Below are positions 7,526 through 15,591 of a stretch of DNA of 64,000 bases, piece by piece (positions within the stretch are counted from its first letter, which is position 1; every line of letters begins with the position of its first letter). The notes under the pieces were generated by a model. The model ran no database searches. It worked only from the letters and a program-made list of their open reading frames with translations, and was not told where the DNA came from. The DNA is taken from the NCBI GenBank assembly GCA_023269675.1, contig JAHFSX010000023.1:1-64000 (forward strand), written 5' to 3'. A program made the translations under genes and the position numbers. The stretch comes from Verrucomicrobiota bacterium. GTDB taxonomy: Bacteria > Verrucomicrobiota > Kiritimatiellia > RFP12 > UBA1067.

Positions 7526-8962
7526 TTAGTAACCGAATTGCTGCCAGTAGGCGGTTTTGTAGGGGTTTTGCGCGGGAACGTTCTGCGGGTTTTCGTTCTC
7601 CAGGCAGGGGCGGGCCTCGGCCCACCAGGCGTCGTAGGCTGCGCGCAGGCGGGCGACCTCGTCGGGATACTTCGCGGCGAGGTCCTGCTTCTCCATGGGG
7701 TCGGCCGCGATGTCGTAAAGCGCGGTGTTGTTCACGAAGCGGAAGCGGGGTGTGCGGACGGCGCACTCTTTATACTTCGACGCGTCGGGGTCGGTGCCGG
7801 GCTTCCAGCGCCCGACGTGCGTGAAGAGCAGTCGGTCCTCCCACGGGGACTGCGGGTTCTGCATCAGCGGCAGCAGCGAGCGGCCGTCGAGTTTCTTTTC
7901 GGCGGGAGGTTTGGCGCCGGCGAGGGCGCAGAGCGTGGGGAAAAGGTCGATGTGCGCGGTGAGCGCGGGACAGGTCGCGCCTTCCGGCAGCACGCCCGTC
8001 CAGCGCGCGAGCAGGCCGACGCGCGTGCCTCCCTGATAGGGTGTGCCCTTGGCGCCGCGCATGCCGCCGTCGAAGAGTTTCGGCTGGCAGGTGCCGTTGT
8101 CGCCCAGGAAGATGACGAGCGTGTTTTCGGCGAGGCCCCACTCGTCCAGCTTGGCGAGCAGGCGGCCGACGTTCCAGTCGATGTTCTCCACCATGCCGCA
8201 GAAGTTCGCGGGACCCTCTTTCAGGCCCTGCTCGAAATGCCGTTTGCTCCACTCGGCCGGCGCGGCATAGGGGCCGTGCGGCGCGTTGGGCGTGAGATAA
8301 CAGAAAAAGGGCTCAGCCGTTTTGCGGCGGGCGTCGATCCACTGCAGGGCCCGGTCGAAGAAGATGTCGGTGCAGTACCCCTTGGTGCGCTCGAAGGTGC
8401 CGTTGTGGCGGATCACCGGGTCGAAGTAGGTGTTGTTTGGCGCGTCGCCGCACGAGCCGGGGTAGGTCTGGCCGATGCCGCCGCCGCCGTGGATGAAGGT
8501 CTCGTCGAAGCCGCGCCGTCCGGGCTGGTAGGGCTCCTCGTCGCCGAGGTGCCACTTGCCGAAGATGCCGGTGGCGTAGCCCGCGGACTTGAGCGCCTGG
8601 GGCAGGGTGAAGGCCTTGAGGCTCATGCGTTCGCGCTCGAAGATGGTGTGGGTGACGCCGGAGAAGAACTCGTGGCGGCCGGTCAGGAGCGCGCAGCGCG
8701 TGGGCGCGCAGGTCGGGCTGGCGTGGAACTCGGAGAGCCAGAGCGACTGCCGGCGCAGGGCGTCGAGGTTGGGCGTGCGGATGTGTGGGTGGCCGGTCCA
8801 GCCCATGTCGCCTAGTCCCTGATCGTCGGTCATGATGAAGACGATGTTGGGGCGGCGTCCGGCGAGCGGAAGGGACGCGGGCTGAGCAGCGGCGGTGGAG
8901 CGGCTGGAGGTGACCGCGGCGGCCGCGAGGGTGAATGAGCGAAGAAAATCTCGGCGATTCAT
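7526..8962 (-). CDS. Tat-exported sulfatase (formylglycine type)
   Basis: Hydrolyses sulfate esters outside the cytoplasm. 478 residues from ATG 8962; the frame extends upstream but only this start gives the Tat signal 'NRRDFLRSFTLAAAA'. The alkaline-phosphatase-fold sulfatase domain begins 'RPNIVFIMTDDQGLGDMGW', giving the Asp pair for calcium. The modification motif is Cys85-Ala-Pro-Thr-Arg89 followed by 'CALLTGRH'; the Cys becomes formylglycine, normally with a maturase that is not in this window. Other core parts seen are 'GKWHLGD', 'HGPYAAP', 'FLGDNGTC' and 'GGMRGAKGTPYQGG'. The SulfAtlas S1 subfamily and sugar substrate cannot be read directly. It is separated from the next sulfatase by duplicated repeat sequence. 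Confidence 0.93.
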   Translation of the reverse strand: MNRRDFLRSFTLAAAAVTSSRSTAAAQPASLPLAGRRPNIVFIMTDDQGLGDMGWTGHPHIRTPNLDALRRQSLWLSEFHASPTCAPTRCALLTGRHEFFSGVTHTIFERERMSLKAFTLPQALKSAGYATGIFGKWHLGDEEPYQPGRRGFDETFIHGGGGIGQTYPGSCGDAPNNTYFDPVIRHNGTFERTKGYCTDIFFDRALQWIDARRKTAEPFFCYLTPNAPHGPYAAPAEWSKRHFEQGLKEGPANFCGMVENIDWNVGRLLAKLDEWGLAENTLVIFLGDNGTCQPKLFDGGMRGAKGTPYQGGTRVGLLARWTGVLPEGATCPALTAHIDLFPTLCALAGAKPPAEKKLDGRSLLPLMQNPQSPWEDRLLFTHVGRWKPGTDPDASKYKECAVRTPRFRFVNNTALYDIAADPMEKQDLAAKYPDEVARLRAAYDAWWAEARPCLENENPQNVPAQNPYKTAYWQQFGY

Positions 8963-9173
8963 AAGTGTGTTTCTCTTTCTGCTATGCGTGCTCGGAGAGC
9001 CCGCGCCACCTTTTTCGAGCGCGGCAGACGGCCCAGGCGGTTCGCGTGTCCGGTATTTCTGGAGGGCTCGCGTCCTTGCGAACCGCGGACGGCGGGGACG
9101 CCGTCCCTCCAGATGATGTGTGAGTGCCTTACAAACTAACAACGACAAAAAGAAAGAAGCTGTTTCATGACTT

Positions 9174-9297
9174 GAACGAACCGCAGAGTGACGAATGATG
9201 AGTTTCGAATCATGAAGGAAAGAGCTTCAACTGCGAAAAAGCGGGATTCACTTCGACATTCTGCGGTTCAGTATTCGACGATCTACGGCTCAATTGG
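9174..9297 (+). repeat. 120-bp intergenic element with inverted ends (copy 2)
   Basis: Begins AACGAACCGCAGAGTGACG and includes ATGATGAGTTTCGAATCATGA, an internal near-palindrome, and CGACATTCTGCGGTTCA. Nearly identical to copy 3 and inverted relative to copy 1 at 4079-4197. Confidence 0.7.
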
Positions 9298-9535
9298 GTT
9301 GTGGGCTGGACCCACGTTAGAACAATCCTACTCTAGCGATACCGGCGCAAGCGGTTCGCGTGTCCGGTATTTCTGGAGGGCTCGCGTCCTCGCGAACCGC
9401 GGACGGCGGGGACGCCGTCCCTCCATGTGATGCTGCAGATGATGCTGCGGACGGCGTGGACGCCGTCCCTCCAGGTGATATGTGAGTGCCTTACAAACTA
9501 ACAACGACAAAAAGAAAGAAGCTGTTTCATGACTT

Positions 9536-9657
9536 GAACGAACCGCAGAGTGACGAATGATGAGTTTCGAATCATGAAGGAGGATGGTCAACGGTGAAAG
9601 AGCGGGATTCACTTCGACATTCTGCGGTTCAGTATTCGGCGATCTGCGGTTCAATCA
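9536..9657 (+). repeat. 120-bp intergenic element with inverted ends (copy 3)
   Basis: Same ends and core as copy 2, differing by a few substitutions and the GAGGATGGTCAACGG stretch. It sits immediately downstream of the second sulfatase gene. Confidence 0.7.
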
Positions 9658-9689
9658 GGTTGTGGGCTGAAAAACACGTTAGAACAATC

Positions 9690-11117
9690 CTACTCAAGCG
9701 ATACCGGAGCAAGCGGGTCGTGCATCTGCTGCTGAATCTCTGCGAGTTTGCGCTTCAATTTAGCGAGGGTCTCCTTGTGCGAGGGATCGTCGGCGAGGTT
9801 GTGCATCTCGTGCGGGTCGTGCGCGAGGTCGAAGAGCAGGAAAACATGGGCCTCCGGGTACCAGATGAGCTTCAGGTCGCCGACACGCACCATGCGCTGC
9901 AGCTTCATGTAGGCGCCGTAGATGGCGTCGTACTGTGTGGTGCGTTCGCCGCGGACGAGGGGCAGCAGGCTCTTGAAGCGCACGTGCGCGGGGACCGCGG
10001 CGCCGGCCAGCTCCAGCGCGGTGGGCATGATGTCCTGCAGGTAGACCGGCGCGTCGATGCGTTTGTCTTTGGGGAAGCCTGGCCCTGAGGCGAGCAGGGG
10101 GACCTTCATGCTGTGCTCGAACATGTTCTGCTTGCCCATGAAGCCGTGCTGCCCGACCGAGAGGCCGTTGTCGCCGGTGAGGAAGACCACGGTGTTCGCC
10201 GCCTGGCCCGATTTGTCCAGCGCGTCCAGCACGCGGCCGATCTGCTGGTCGAGGTAGGTGATCAGCGCGTAGTACTCCGAGCGGTGGAGCTGCACCGCGT
10301 GCGGCGTGCGCGGGTCGGGCGCGAGCCGTTCGTCGCGCAGCGAATGCTGACAGCCGATGGCGTCCTTATAGGGGTTGGAGGGCAGGAAATTGGGCGGCAG
10401 GGCGATCTTCTCAGGCGGGTAGAGGTCCACGAACTCCTTGGGGCTCTGGCGGGGGTCGTGCGGCGCGTTGAAGGCGGCGTAGATGAAGAAAGGTTTGTTG
10501 TCGGTGCGGGGTTGCTGGAGGAAGGCGATGGCATCGTCGGCGGTCACGGCGCTCCAGTGTTGGCCGCCCTGCCAGTGGCCGCCGCGCGACGCGTCCCACG
10601 GCTGCCACAGGTCGGGCTGGCCCTCCTTGGGGCGTTCGTAGGCGGCTTCGCAGCTGCCGGCCATGCCGGGGCGGACATGGCGCGCCTCGTCGAAGAGGTC
10701 GGCGGGCTGGATGCCGGTGATGTGCCACTTGCCGGTCATGGCGGTGCGGTAGCCGGCCTGGCGCATGAGCTGGGGCCAGAGACGCTTCTGCTCGGCTTCC
10801 TCCTTGAGGTGCTGCTCGACGGCGCAGGCCTCCCAGAGGAAGCGGCCGGTGTTGAGCATGGTGCGGCTGGCGACGCAGACCGCGCCGTGCCAGCCGCCCT
10901 GGTTGTAGCAGTTCCTGAAGACAGTGCCGGAGGTGGCGAGGCGGTCGAGGTTGGGGGTCCGGATCTCGGAATTGCCCAGCGCGCGGATCGAGTCGAAGGT
11001 CTGGTCGTCGGTGTACAGCAGCAGGATGTTGGGCTGGCCGCGGGGCTCCCCGGCGCGGGCCGTGAGGCAGGCTGCGCCGGCGAGGGTCAGGGAGCGGAGG
11101 AAGTCGCGTCGGTTCAT
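9690..11117 (-). CDS. Tat-exported sulfatase (formylglycine type, CVASR motif)
   Basis: 475 residues with Tat signal 'NRRDFLRSLTLAGAACLTARA'. The sulfatase domain starts 'QPNILLLYTDDQTFDSI'. The formylglycine motif is Cys81-Val-Ala-Ser-Arg85 followed by 'TMLNTGR', that is C-x-A-S-R and not C-x-P-x-R, so it belongs to a different S1 subfamily from its neighbour and likely has a different substrate. 'GKWHITG', 'NAPHDPRQSP' and 'LTGDNGLSVGQHGFMGKQNM' complete the active-site region. Its ATG overlaps the TGA of the DUF2851 gene by four bases (ATGA), so the two are translationally coupled. The short tail PLAPVSLE is repeated in the downstream remnant. Confidence 0.93.
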   Translation of the reverse strand: MNRRDFLRSLTLAGAACLTARAGEPRGQPNILLLYTDDQTFDSIRALGNSEIRTPNLDRLATSGTVFRNCYNQGGWHGAVCVASRTMLNTGRFLWEACAVEQHLKEEAEQKRLWPQLMRQAGYRTAMTGKWHITGIQPADLFDEARHVRPGMAGSCEAAYERPKEGQPDLWQPWDASRGGHWQGGQHWSAVTADDAIAFLQQPRTDNKPFFIYAAFNAPHDPRQSPKEFVDLYPPEKIALPPNFLPSNPYKDAIGCQHSLRDERLAPDPRTPHAVQLHRSEYYALITYLDQQIGRVLDALDKSGQAANTVVFLTGDNGLSVGQHGFMGKQNMFEHSMKVPLLASGPGFPKDKRIDAPVYLQDIMPTALELAGAAVPAHVRFKSLLPLVRGERTTQYDAIYGAYMKLQRMVRVGDLKLIWYPEAHVFLLFDLAHDPHEMHNLADDPSHKETLAKLKRKLAEIQQQMHDPLAPVSLE

Positions 11118-12556
11118 CGGTTCTCCTGAGGGGCGGCGAGGGCCGCGCAGAACGCGCAGGCGTCACAGCCGGGTTTGGTATTGAGGCAGAAGTCGAGGTG
11201 GAGCTGGAGCAGGCCCTGCTGCAGCAGGCCGCTGTCGGCGTAGAGGGCGGGATTGTGGTCGCGTCCGAACAGGTGCAGGGCGGTGAGGCGCATGGGAGCG
11301 GAGAGATCCTCGGGTGGCAGGTGGTCGAGCACGCCTTGCGGCAACGCCTCTTCCGCCGCGTAGAAGGGGATCACGACATTGGTCAGGATGGCGGCCGTGC
11401 GCGATTCGCCGAGCAGGGCGAGATCCTGCGCGGCGTCGGGCGCGGAAGAGAAGGCCAGCCGGTGGTTCCAGAAGGGCCAGCGGCAGCGCGCCTCGAAACA
11501 GTCCTGCGCCTGCGAATACCAGCGCAGGCCGGTTTCGGCGGAGAGACGGTCGAGGTCGTTCAGCACGGTGGCGAGGCCGCTGAAAAGACAGGCGGCCGAG
11601 GCCAGGCGGCGCACCGGCGCGTTTTGCGGCCGGAGGTTGTGGAGCGTCCAGGTGACGCTCTCGGGCAGGGTCTCGGCCGAGTCGCGCCACCAGAGGTCCC
11701 AGAGGGAGCGGATGAACCGCTGGCCCTCGGCGTCGGGCGCGGCCTCGGGCTGGGGCAGCAGGCGCGCGCTGCCGAGCAGGCGGGCGAGGGCGGCGTCGCG
11801 CGGCGCGCCGAGGGTCGCGGCGGGCAGGAGGCGGGCGAGGGCGCGGAAGGGGGTCTGGTTGTGCTTGTAACCCAGCGCCGCCATGACCTCCTCGTAAAAG
11901 AGCTGGGCGCGGTCAGCCGTCTGCTCAAGGCGCGCGCGCAGGCGGGCCGCCTTGGCGCGCAGGCGGTAGTGGCCGGCGGACGCGAGAACGGCGCGGGCGC
12001 GGTCGGGATCGTTCTTCAGGAGGGCTTCGCACGGGCGCGGGGTGGCGGGCAGCACCGCGTGCGGGTAGGCTTTGAGGTCGATGTCGTCGAGCGAGAGGCC
12101 GGGCTGGGCCAGCACGGGCTCGGCCAGGGAGAGCGCGCAGACGCCGGGCGGCAGGGTGCGCGGCGCCGGGCCGGGGAACCAGGTGACGTGCGCGACGACG
12201 TGGGCGTAGGCGGGGTCGGCGTGGTGGTCGTGCGCGTCCCAGTCTGACGGGTGGACGTGGAGCTCCACGTCGCCGCGCAGCTGGCGCGCGCCGGGCTGGA
12301 CGAGGAGCGTGGCGTTCAGGAAGTCGGGCCCGGCCTCGAGGTTCCACTGGCCGGGCTCGAGCACCGTGACGGTTTCGCCGCCGGGCAGCGGAAACGAGGC
12401 GGGACGGTAGCGCGCGTCGAACCAGAGGCACTGCAGGTGGCGCTCGCTCCAGTGGAAGCCGGAGCGGTAGCGCGCGGGCGATTCACGCACGGCCGGGGAA
12501 TGCGCGGCCAAGAGCCGCGCATGGTCGTCCGCCAGTTGGAAAGGAGCGTCGTTCAT
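11114..12556 (-). CDS. DUF2851 family protein
   Basis: 480 residues, with AGGAAG seven bases before ATG 12556. It matches the DUF2851 layout: an N-terminal 'FHWSERHLQCLWFD' segment, then the hallmark 'GQWNLEAGPDFLNATLLV' and 'GDVELHVHPSDWDAHDHHADPAY', a helical middle, and a cysteine-rich end 'CLNTKPGCDACAFC' that could bind a metal. The His/Asp/Glu-rich core suggests a metal-dependent hydrolase-like or nuclease-like fold, but no function is established for this family, which is common in Bacteroidota and PVC bacteria. It has no signal peptide. Four-base overlap with the sulfatase gene suggests one transcript, though a functional link is not obvious. Confidence 0.88.
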   Translation of the reverse strand: MNDAPFQLADDHARLLAAHSPAVRESPARYRSGFHWSERHLQCLWFDARYRPASFPLPGGETVTVLEPGQWNLEAGPDFLNATLLVQPGARQLRGDVELHVHPSDWDAHDHHADPAYAHVVAHVTWFPGPAPRTLPPGVCALSLAEPVLAQPGLSLDDIDLKAYPHAVLPATPRPCEALLKNDPDRARAVLASAGHYRLRAKAARLRARLEQTADRAQLFYEEVMAALGYKHNQTPFRALARLLPAATLGAPRDAALARLLGSARLLPQPEAAPDAEGQRFIRSLWDLWWRDSAETLPESVTWTLHNLRPQNAPVRRLASAACLFSGLATVLNDLDRLSAETGLRWYSQAQDCFEARCRWPFWNHRLAFSSAPDAAQDLALLGESRTAAILTNVVIPFYAAEEALPQGVLDHLPPEDLSAPMRLTALHLFGRDHNPALYADSGLLQQGLLQLHLDFCLNTKPGCDACAFCAALAAPQENR

Positions 12557-12583
12557 GCGAGCTTCCTTTTAACGCTCACCGCT

Positions 12584-12757
12584 GAACATTGAACGCTGAA
12601 CGCCGAAGTAAACGCGGGTTTCTCCCGTTCTGAGTTCGATGTTCAGCGTTCGGCGTTAAACAACTCAATTCGAACACTCAACATCGAACACTGAACATTG
12701 AACATCGAACGTTCAACATCGAACGCTGAACGTCCAACATCGAACGCCGAGCGAAAT
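12584..12757. repeat. Degenerate short tandem repeat (AACATCGAAC type)
   Basis: Many near-copies of AACATTGAAC / AACATCGAAC / AACGCTGAAC, about 9-10 bases apart, in both orientations around a central GGGTTTCTCCCG. The same motif family appears inside a gene at 29751-29789 and in decayed form at 61228-61290. No gene is seen here. Confidence 0.75.
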
Positions 12758-12760
12758 CAG

Positions 12761-13636
12761 TCAATCGCCGAGCTGCGTGCGCAGGGTGGCGAGAGCCTTT
12801 TTCCAGGCCTCCTCGACGTTCTCTTTGGGCCAGCCGCACTCGCACGAGACGCCGCCGGTGTAGCCGATGTCCGTGAGCGCCTTGAGAAAACCGCTCAGGT
12901 CCTCGCCCTTGGTGCCGGGAGCCTTGCGGCCTTCCAGCTCGGCGACGTGGCAGTGGCGGATACGGGCACCGGCCTTGCGGATGGATTCCGGGCTCTCGTT
13001 TTCCTTCATCATGTGATAGAAGTCGGCGAGCAGCTGGATGCGCGGGCTCTGGATGGCGTCCACATACTCGATGCCTTCGAGGACCGAGTTGAGCAAGTTC
13101 GTCTCGCCCTTGTTGAGAGGCTCCAGCACGATGGTGACTTTCAGGTCCTTGATGCGCTCGCCGAGCTTCCGGCAAAAATCGATGAACTGGGCTTTGCCTT
13201 GGGCCAGGTCGAAACCCTCGGGCACTTTGCGCGCGCCTCCGCTGCCGAACACGATGTGGGGGACGCCGGCCGCATCGGCGTGCCGGCAGGCCTTGACCGC
13301 ATAGTCCAGCGCGTCGTCGTGGGTCGTTTCCGGGCCTGTGAGGTGAAACTTGCCCGGGATGAAGCCGTTGCACGACCGGGTCGGAAGCACGCAGGCTTTG
13401 ATCTTTTCGGCTTCCGGCGCGAACTCGGCGTCGGGCATTTCGGGCTTCAAGGTCCCGGCGACGCCGCCTTCGATGAAGTCGTAGCCGATGGCCTTGAGCT
13501 TCTCGGCCTTGTCCGGACCGGCGCAAATGCCCAAAAGGATTTTCGGGGAGGTCTTCTTCGCGTAGGCCATGCCGGCGGCTCCGGCCACGCCGGCCGCGGC
13601 CAGCGCCTGCATAAAGGTTCTGCGTTTGAGATGCAT
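12761..13636 (-). CDS. Tat-exported sugar phosphate isomerase/epimerase-like TIM-barrel protein
   Basis: 291 residues beginning with a Tat-type signal 'LKRRTFMQALAAAG' and cut near 'AYA/KKT'. The mature part is an AP-endonuclease-2-like TIM barrel as in hydroxypyruvate or sugar isomerases: 'LLGICAGPDKAEKLKAIGYDFIEGG', 'HIVFGSGGARKVPEGFDLAQG', metal-site Glu in 'VTIVLEPLNKGETNLLNS', 'QLLADFYHMMKE' (Asp and His ligands), 'RHCHVAEL' and a final 'VSCECGWP' (Glu). All four usual metal ligands look present, so it is probably active. Export is unusual for the general family but common for paralogs in PVC bacteria beside Gfo/Idh/MocA proteins, where they are thought to act on oxidised sugars in the periplasm. 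Confidence 0.85.
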   Translation of the reverse strand: MHLKRRTFMQALAAAGVAGAAGMAYAKKTSPKILLGICAGPDKAEKLKAIGYDFIEGGVAGTLKPEMPDAEFAPEAEKIKACVLPTRSCNGFIPGKFHLTGPETTHDDALDYAVKACRHADAAGVPHIVFGSGGARKVPEGFDLAQGKAQFIDFCRKLGERIKDLKVTIVLEPLNKGETNLLNSVLEGIEYVDAIQSPRIQLLADFYHMMKENESPESIRKAGARIRHCHVAELEGRKAPGTKGEDLSGFLKALTDIGYTGGVSCECGWPKENVEEAWKKALATLRTQLGD

Positions 13637-13651
13637 GATGGGAGTCCTCGA

Positions 13652-13800
13652 GACTGTTAGGCTGTTAGACTGTTGGGCTGTTAGGCTGTTAGGTAGGCAG
13701 GTTGTCAGGCAGTGAGGGAGAGGCGGTCAAGATGTCAGGACGTGCGGCGTCTCTTGCCCGCGGGCCTAACAGTCTGACCGCCTAAACCGCTAACAGGCGC
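13652..13800. repeat. 8-bp tandem repeat with an inverted partner
   Basis: Five units of G/ACTGTTAG/G (13652-13692) are followed about 70 bases later by inverted relatives (CCTAACAGTCTGACC, CGCTAACAGG). It fills the space between two codirectional genes and may fold as a weak stem. No coding potential is seen. Confidence 0.7.
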
Positions 13801-13804
13801 TCTC

Positions 13805-15175
13805 TCAATACCCTTTGAACACTTTGCCGCCGGCCATGACCTGGCGCTTGGCCCGGTCGAAGGTGGCCTTCATGCCGGTGCGCAGCGAGGCGTTGGACAT
13901 GATGAGCGCGACGGCGTGGCTGTAGCCCGCCTCGACGGGGGCGTTCGGCTGCTTGCGCGAGCGGACGCACTCCATCCAGTTGCGCATGTGGGCGACCTCC
14001 ATGTTGCCCGCGCCGGTGTTGGCGGCGGTGACGGCGACTTCGGTCTCGCCGAGCTTCTTGGTCTCTTCCTTGGCCTTCTCGACGCCCTCGTTGGAGACGG
14101 TGCCCTTGATCAGGTCGATCGTGCCGATGGTCGAGTGGTACTTCTCGACGTTGCCGCGCGCGGCGTTGGTCTGGCGCGAGCTGAAGACCGCCTGGAAGCC
14201 CTTGGTGGGGTCGTTCTCGGGTCCGTATTCGAGGATCGTGGTGAAGGTGTCGCAGTTTTCGCGGCCGTCTTTCCACGCGTAGGTGCCGCCGCCGGCCATG
14301 GCCGAGCGGGGGAACTCGAAGCCGGTGAACCAGGCGACGGTGTCGATCTGGTGGCACATCCACTGGCCGGGGATGCCGGAGGAGTAGGGCCAGAAGAGGC
14401 GGAACTCGAGATATTTGCGCGGGTCGAAAGCCACTTTGGGCCGGTCGAGCAGCCACTTGTTCCAGTCGGTGTCGGCCTCCTTCAGTTTGGAGGGCAGGTC
14501 GCCGCGGCGCCAGCGCTGGGGCTGGTTGACGTTCCAGCAGAGGTCGACGTAGGTGATGTCGCCGAACTTGCCGGAGCGGATGTAGTCGTTGGCGATCTGG
14601 TAGGCCGGGCCGCTGCGGCGCTGCGAGCCGATCTGGATGACGGCGCCGCCGCGGTTGTTGGCCTTGCGCGCCTCGTTGACGGCGTCGAGCACGGCGTTGG
14701 CGGCGTGCATGTCTTCCGCGCAGGGCTTTTCAGAGTAAGAGTCCTTGCCGGCCTTGACGGCGTGGACGGTGTGCATGGCGTGCTGGAAGTCGGCGGTGGA
14801 GATGATCACGGCGTCGACGTTCTTGGCCTTCTCGTAGAGCTCCTCGTCGCTCTTGTAGAGGTCGACGGAGTGGCCGAGCTCCTTTTCAAGCTTGGCTTTG
14901 CCTTCCTCGCGGCGCACGCTCCAGAGGTCGGCCAGCGCGACCATCTCGAAGTTCAGCTCGGTCTTGGACTTGAGGAAGGAGGGGAGCAGCGCGTCCTGGA
15001 AGCGGTTCGAGAAGCCGACGCAGGCGACGTTGATGCGGCTGTTGGCGCCGACGACGTTCAGGGAAGGCGCCTGCTGGGCCTTGAGGATGCCGGGCAGGGC
15101 GGCGAGAGAGGCTCCCGCGGCGGCGGTTTTCACAAAATTGCGGCGTGTCAACTGGGTCAGCTGGCTCAACTTCAT
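13805..15175 (-). CDS. Tat-exported Gfo/Idh/MocA family oxidoreductase
   Basis: 456 residues from ATG 15175, chosen because GGGAG lies seven bases upstream; an in-frame extension to 15217 lacks one. Tat signal 'TRRNFVKTAAAGASLAALPGI', then an NAD(P)-binding Rossmann domain ('INVACVGFSNRFQDALLP', 'MVALADLW', 'VDAVIISTADFQHAMHTVHA') and the family's 'SEKPCAEDM' motif, where Lys is catalytic. The C-terminal half is the alpha/beta oxidoreductase domain with 'QWMCHQIDTVAWFTGFE'. Likely a periplasmic sugar or sugar-acid dehydrogenase with tightly bound cofactor, like glucose-fructose oxidoreductase. Lies downstream of no other gene on its strand; the isomerase-like gene follows it after a repeat spacer. 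Confidence 0.9.
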   Translation of the reverse strand: MKLSQLTQLTRRNFVKTAAAGASLAALPGILKAQQAPSLNVVGANSRINVACVGFSNRFQDALLPSFLKSKTELNFEMVALADLWSVRREEGKAKLEKELGHSVDLYKSDEELYEKAKNVDAVIISTADFQHAMHTVHAVKAGKDSYSEKPCAEDMHAANAVLDAVNEARKANNRGGAVIQIGSQRRSGPAYQIANDYIRSGKFGDITYVDLCWNVNQPQRWRRGDLPSKLKEADTDWNKWLLDRPKVAFDPRKYLEFRLFWPYSSGIPGQWMCHQIDTVAWFTGFEFPRSAMAGGGTYAWKDGRENCDTFTTILEYGPENDPTKGFQAVFSSRQTNAARGNVEKYHSTIGTIDLIKGTVSNEGVEKAKEETKKLGETEVAVTAANTGAGNMEVAHMRNWMECVRSRKQPNAPVEAGYSHAVALIMSNASLRTGMKATFDRAKRQVMAGGKVFKGY

Positions 15176-15314
15176 ACGTTCTCCCTTGTGCTTGGACCGG
15201 CCCGGAAGAGCGTGCAAAGAAACGCCCGACCCCCGCCGGAAGTCGCACTTTTTTAGTGTTGCATGGCAGTATAACAGGAATCAGAAACACCTCAAGCCAA
15301 ACTGCTGCGTTAGA

Positions 15315-15587
15315 GGGTGTGATTCAACTTTGTTGAATCCACGCCCTAAGGAGGAGTTAGAATTTAGGAGTTAGGAATTGCAATGCCATGAAAGTGAACG
15401 TGGTCGCGCGATGCGCGCGAGGCCGTGTTTGTGTCTTTGAGATGAAGTCAAACGGACGGCTCCAAAAATCGGTTCTTCGCGGAAGGGTTCCTCCCTGTCA
15501 AACGCCTCTTTTTCACGGCCTTTTTGCGCTGCCAACTTCTAACTTCTTCTCGGTGCGACTCAGTTTCAACGAAACTGAATCGCACCC
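15315..15587 (+). repeat. 270-290 bp palindrome-bounded intergenic element, copy A
   Basis: Starts with the palindrome GGGTGTGATTCAAC-ttt-GTTGAATCCACGCCC and ends with a related one (15552-15587; GGTGCGACTCAG...CTGAATCGCACCC). Inside the ends are inverted purine- and pyrimidine-rich tracts (GGAGGAGTTAG; CCAACTTCTAACTTC). A conserved core has CGGTTCTTCGCGG and AAGGGTTCCTCC. No protein frame is kept between copies. Its right palindrome lies four bases from the stop of the next gene and may double as terminator. Confidence 0.8.
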
Positions 15588-15591
15588 TCCG

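Larger units (their letters stand above)
9030..9689. repeat. Tandem duplication of a sulfatase 3' flank, with a leftover gene tail
   Basis: Two long copies of the same segment start near 9039 and 9353. They share TTCGCGTGTCCGGTATTTC, the palindrome GGACGGC...GCCGTCCCTCC, the string TGAGTGCCTTACAAACTAAC, the 120-bp element and the stretch TGTGGGCT...ACGTTAGAACAATCCTAC. The second copy gains about 48 bases holding one more palindrome (9449-9473). The first copy ends with bases 9328-9357, which on the minus strand encode PLAPVSLE and a stop: the same tail as the intact sulfatase that ends at 9690. Confidence 0.8.
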
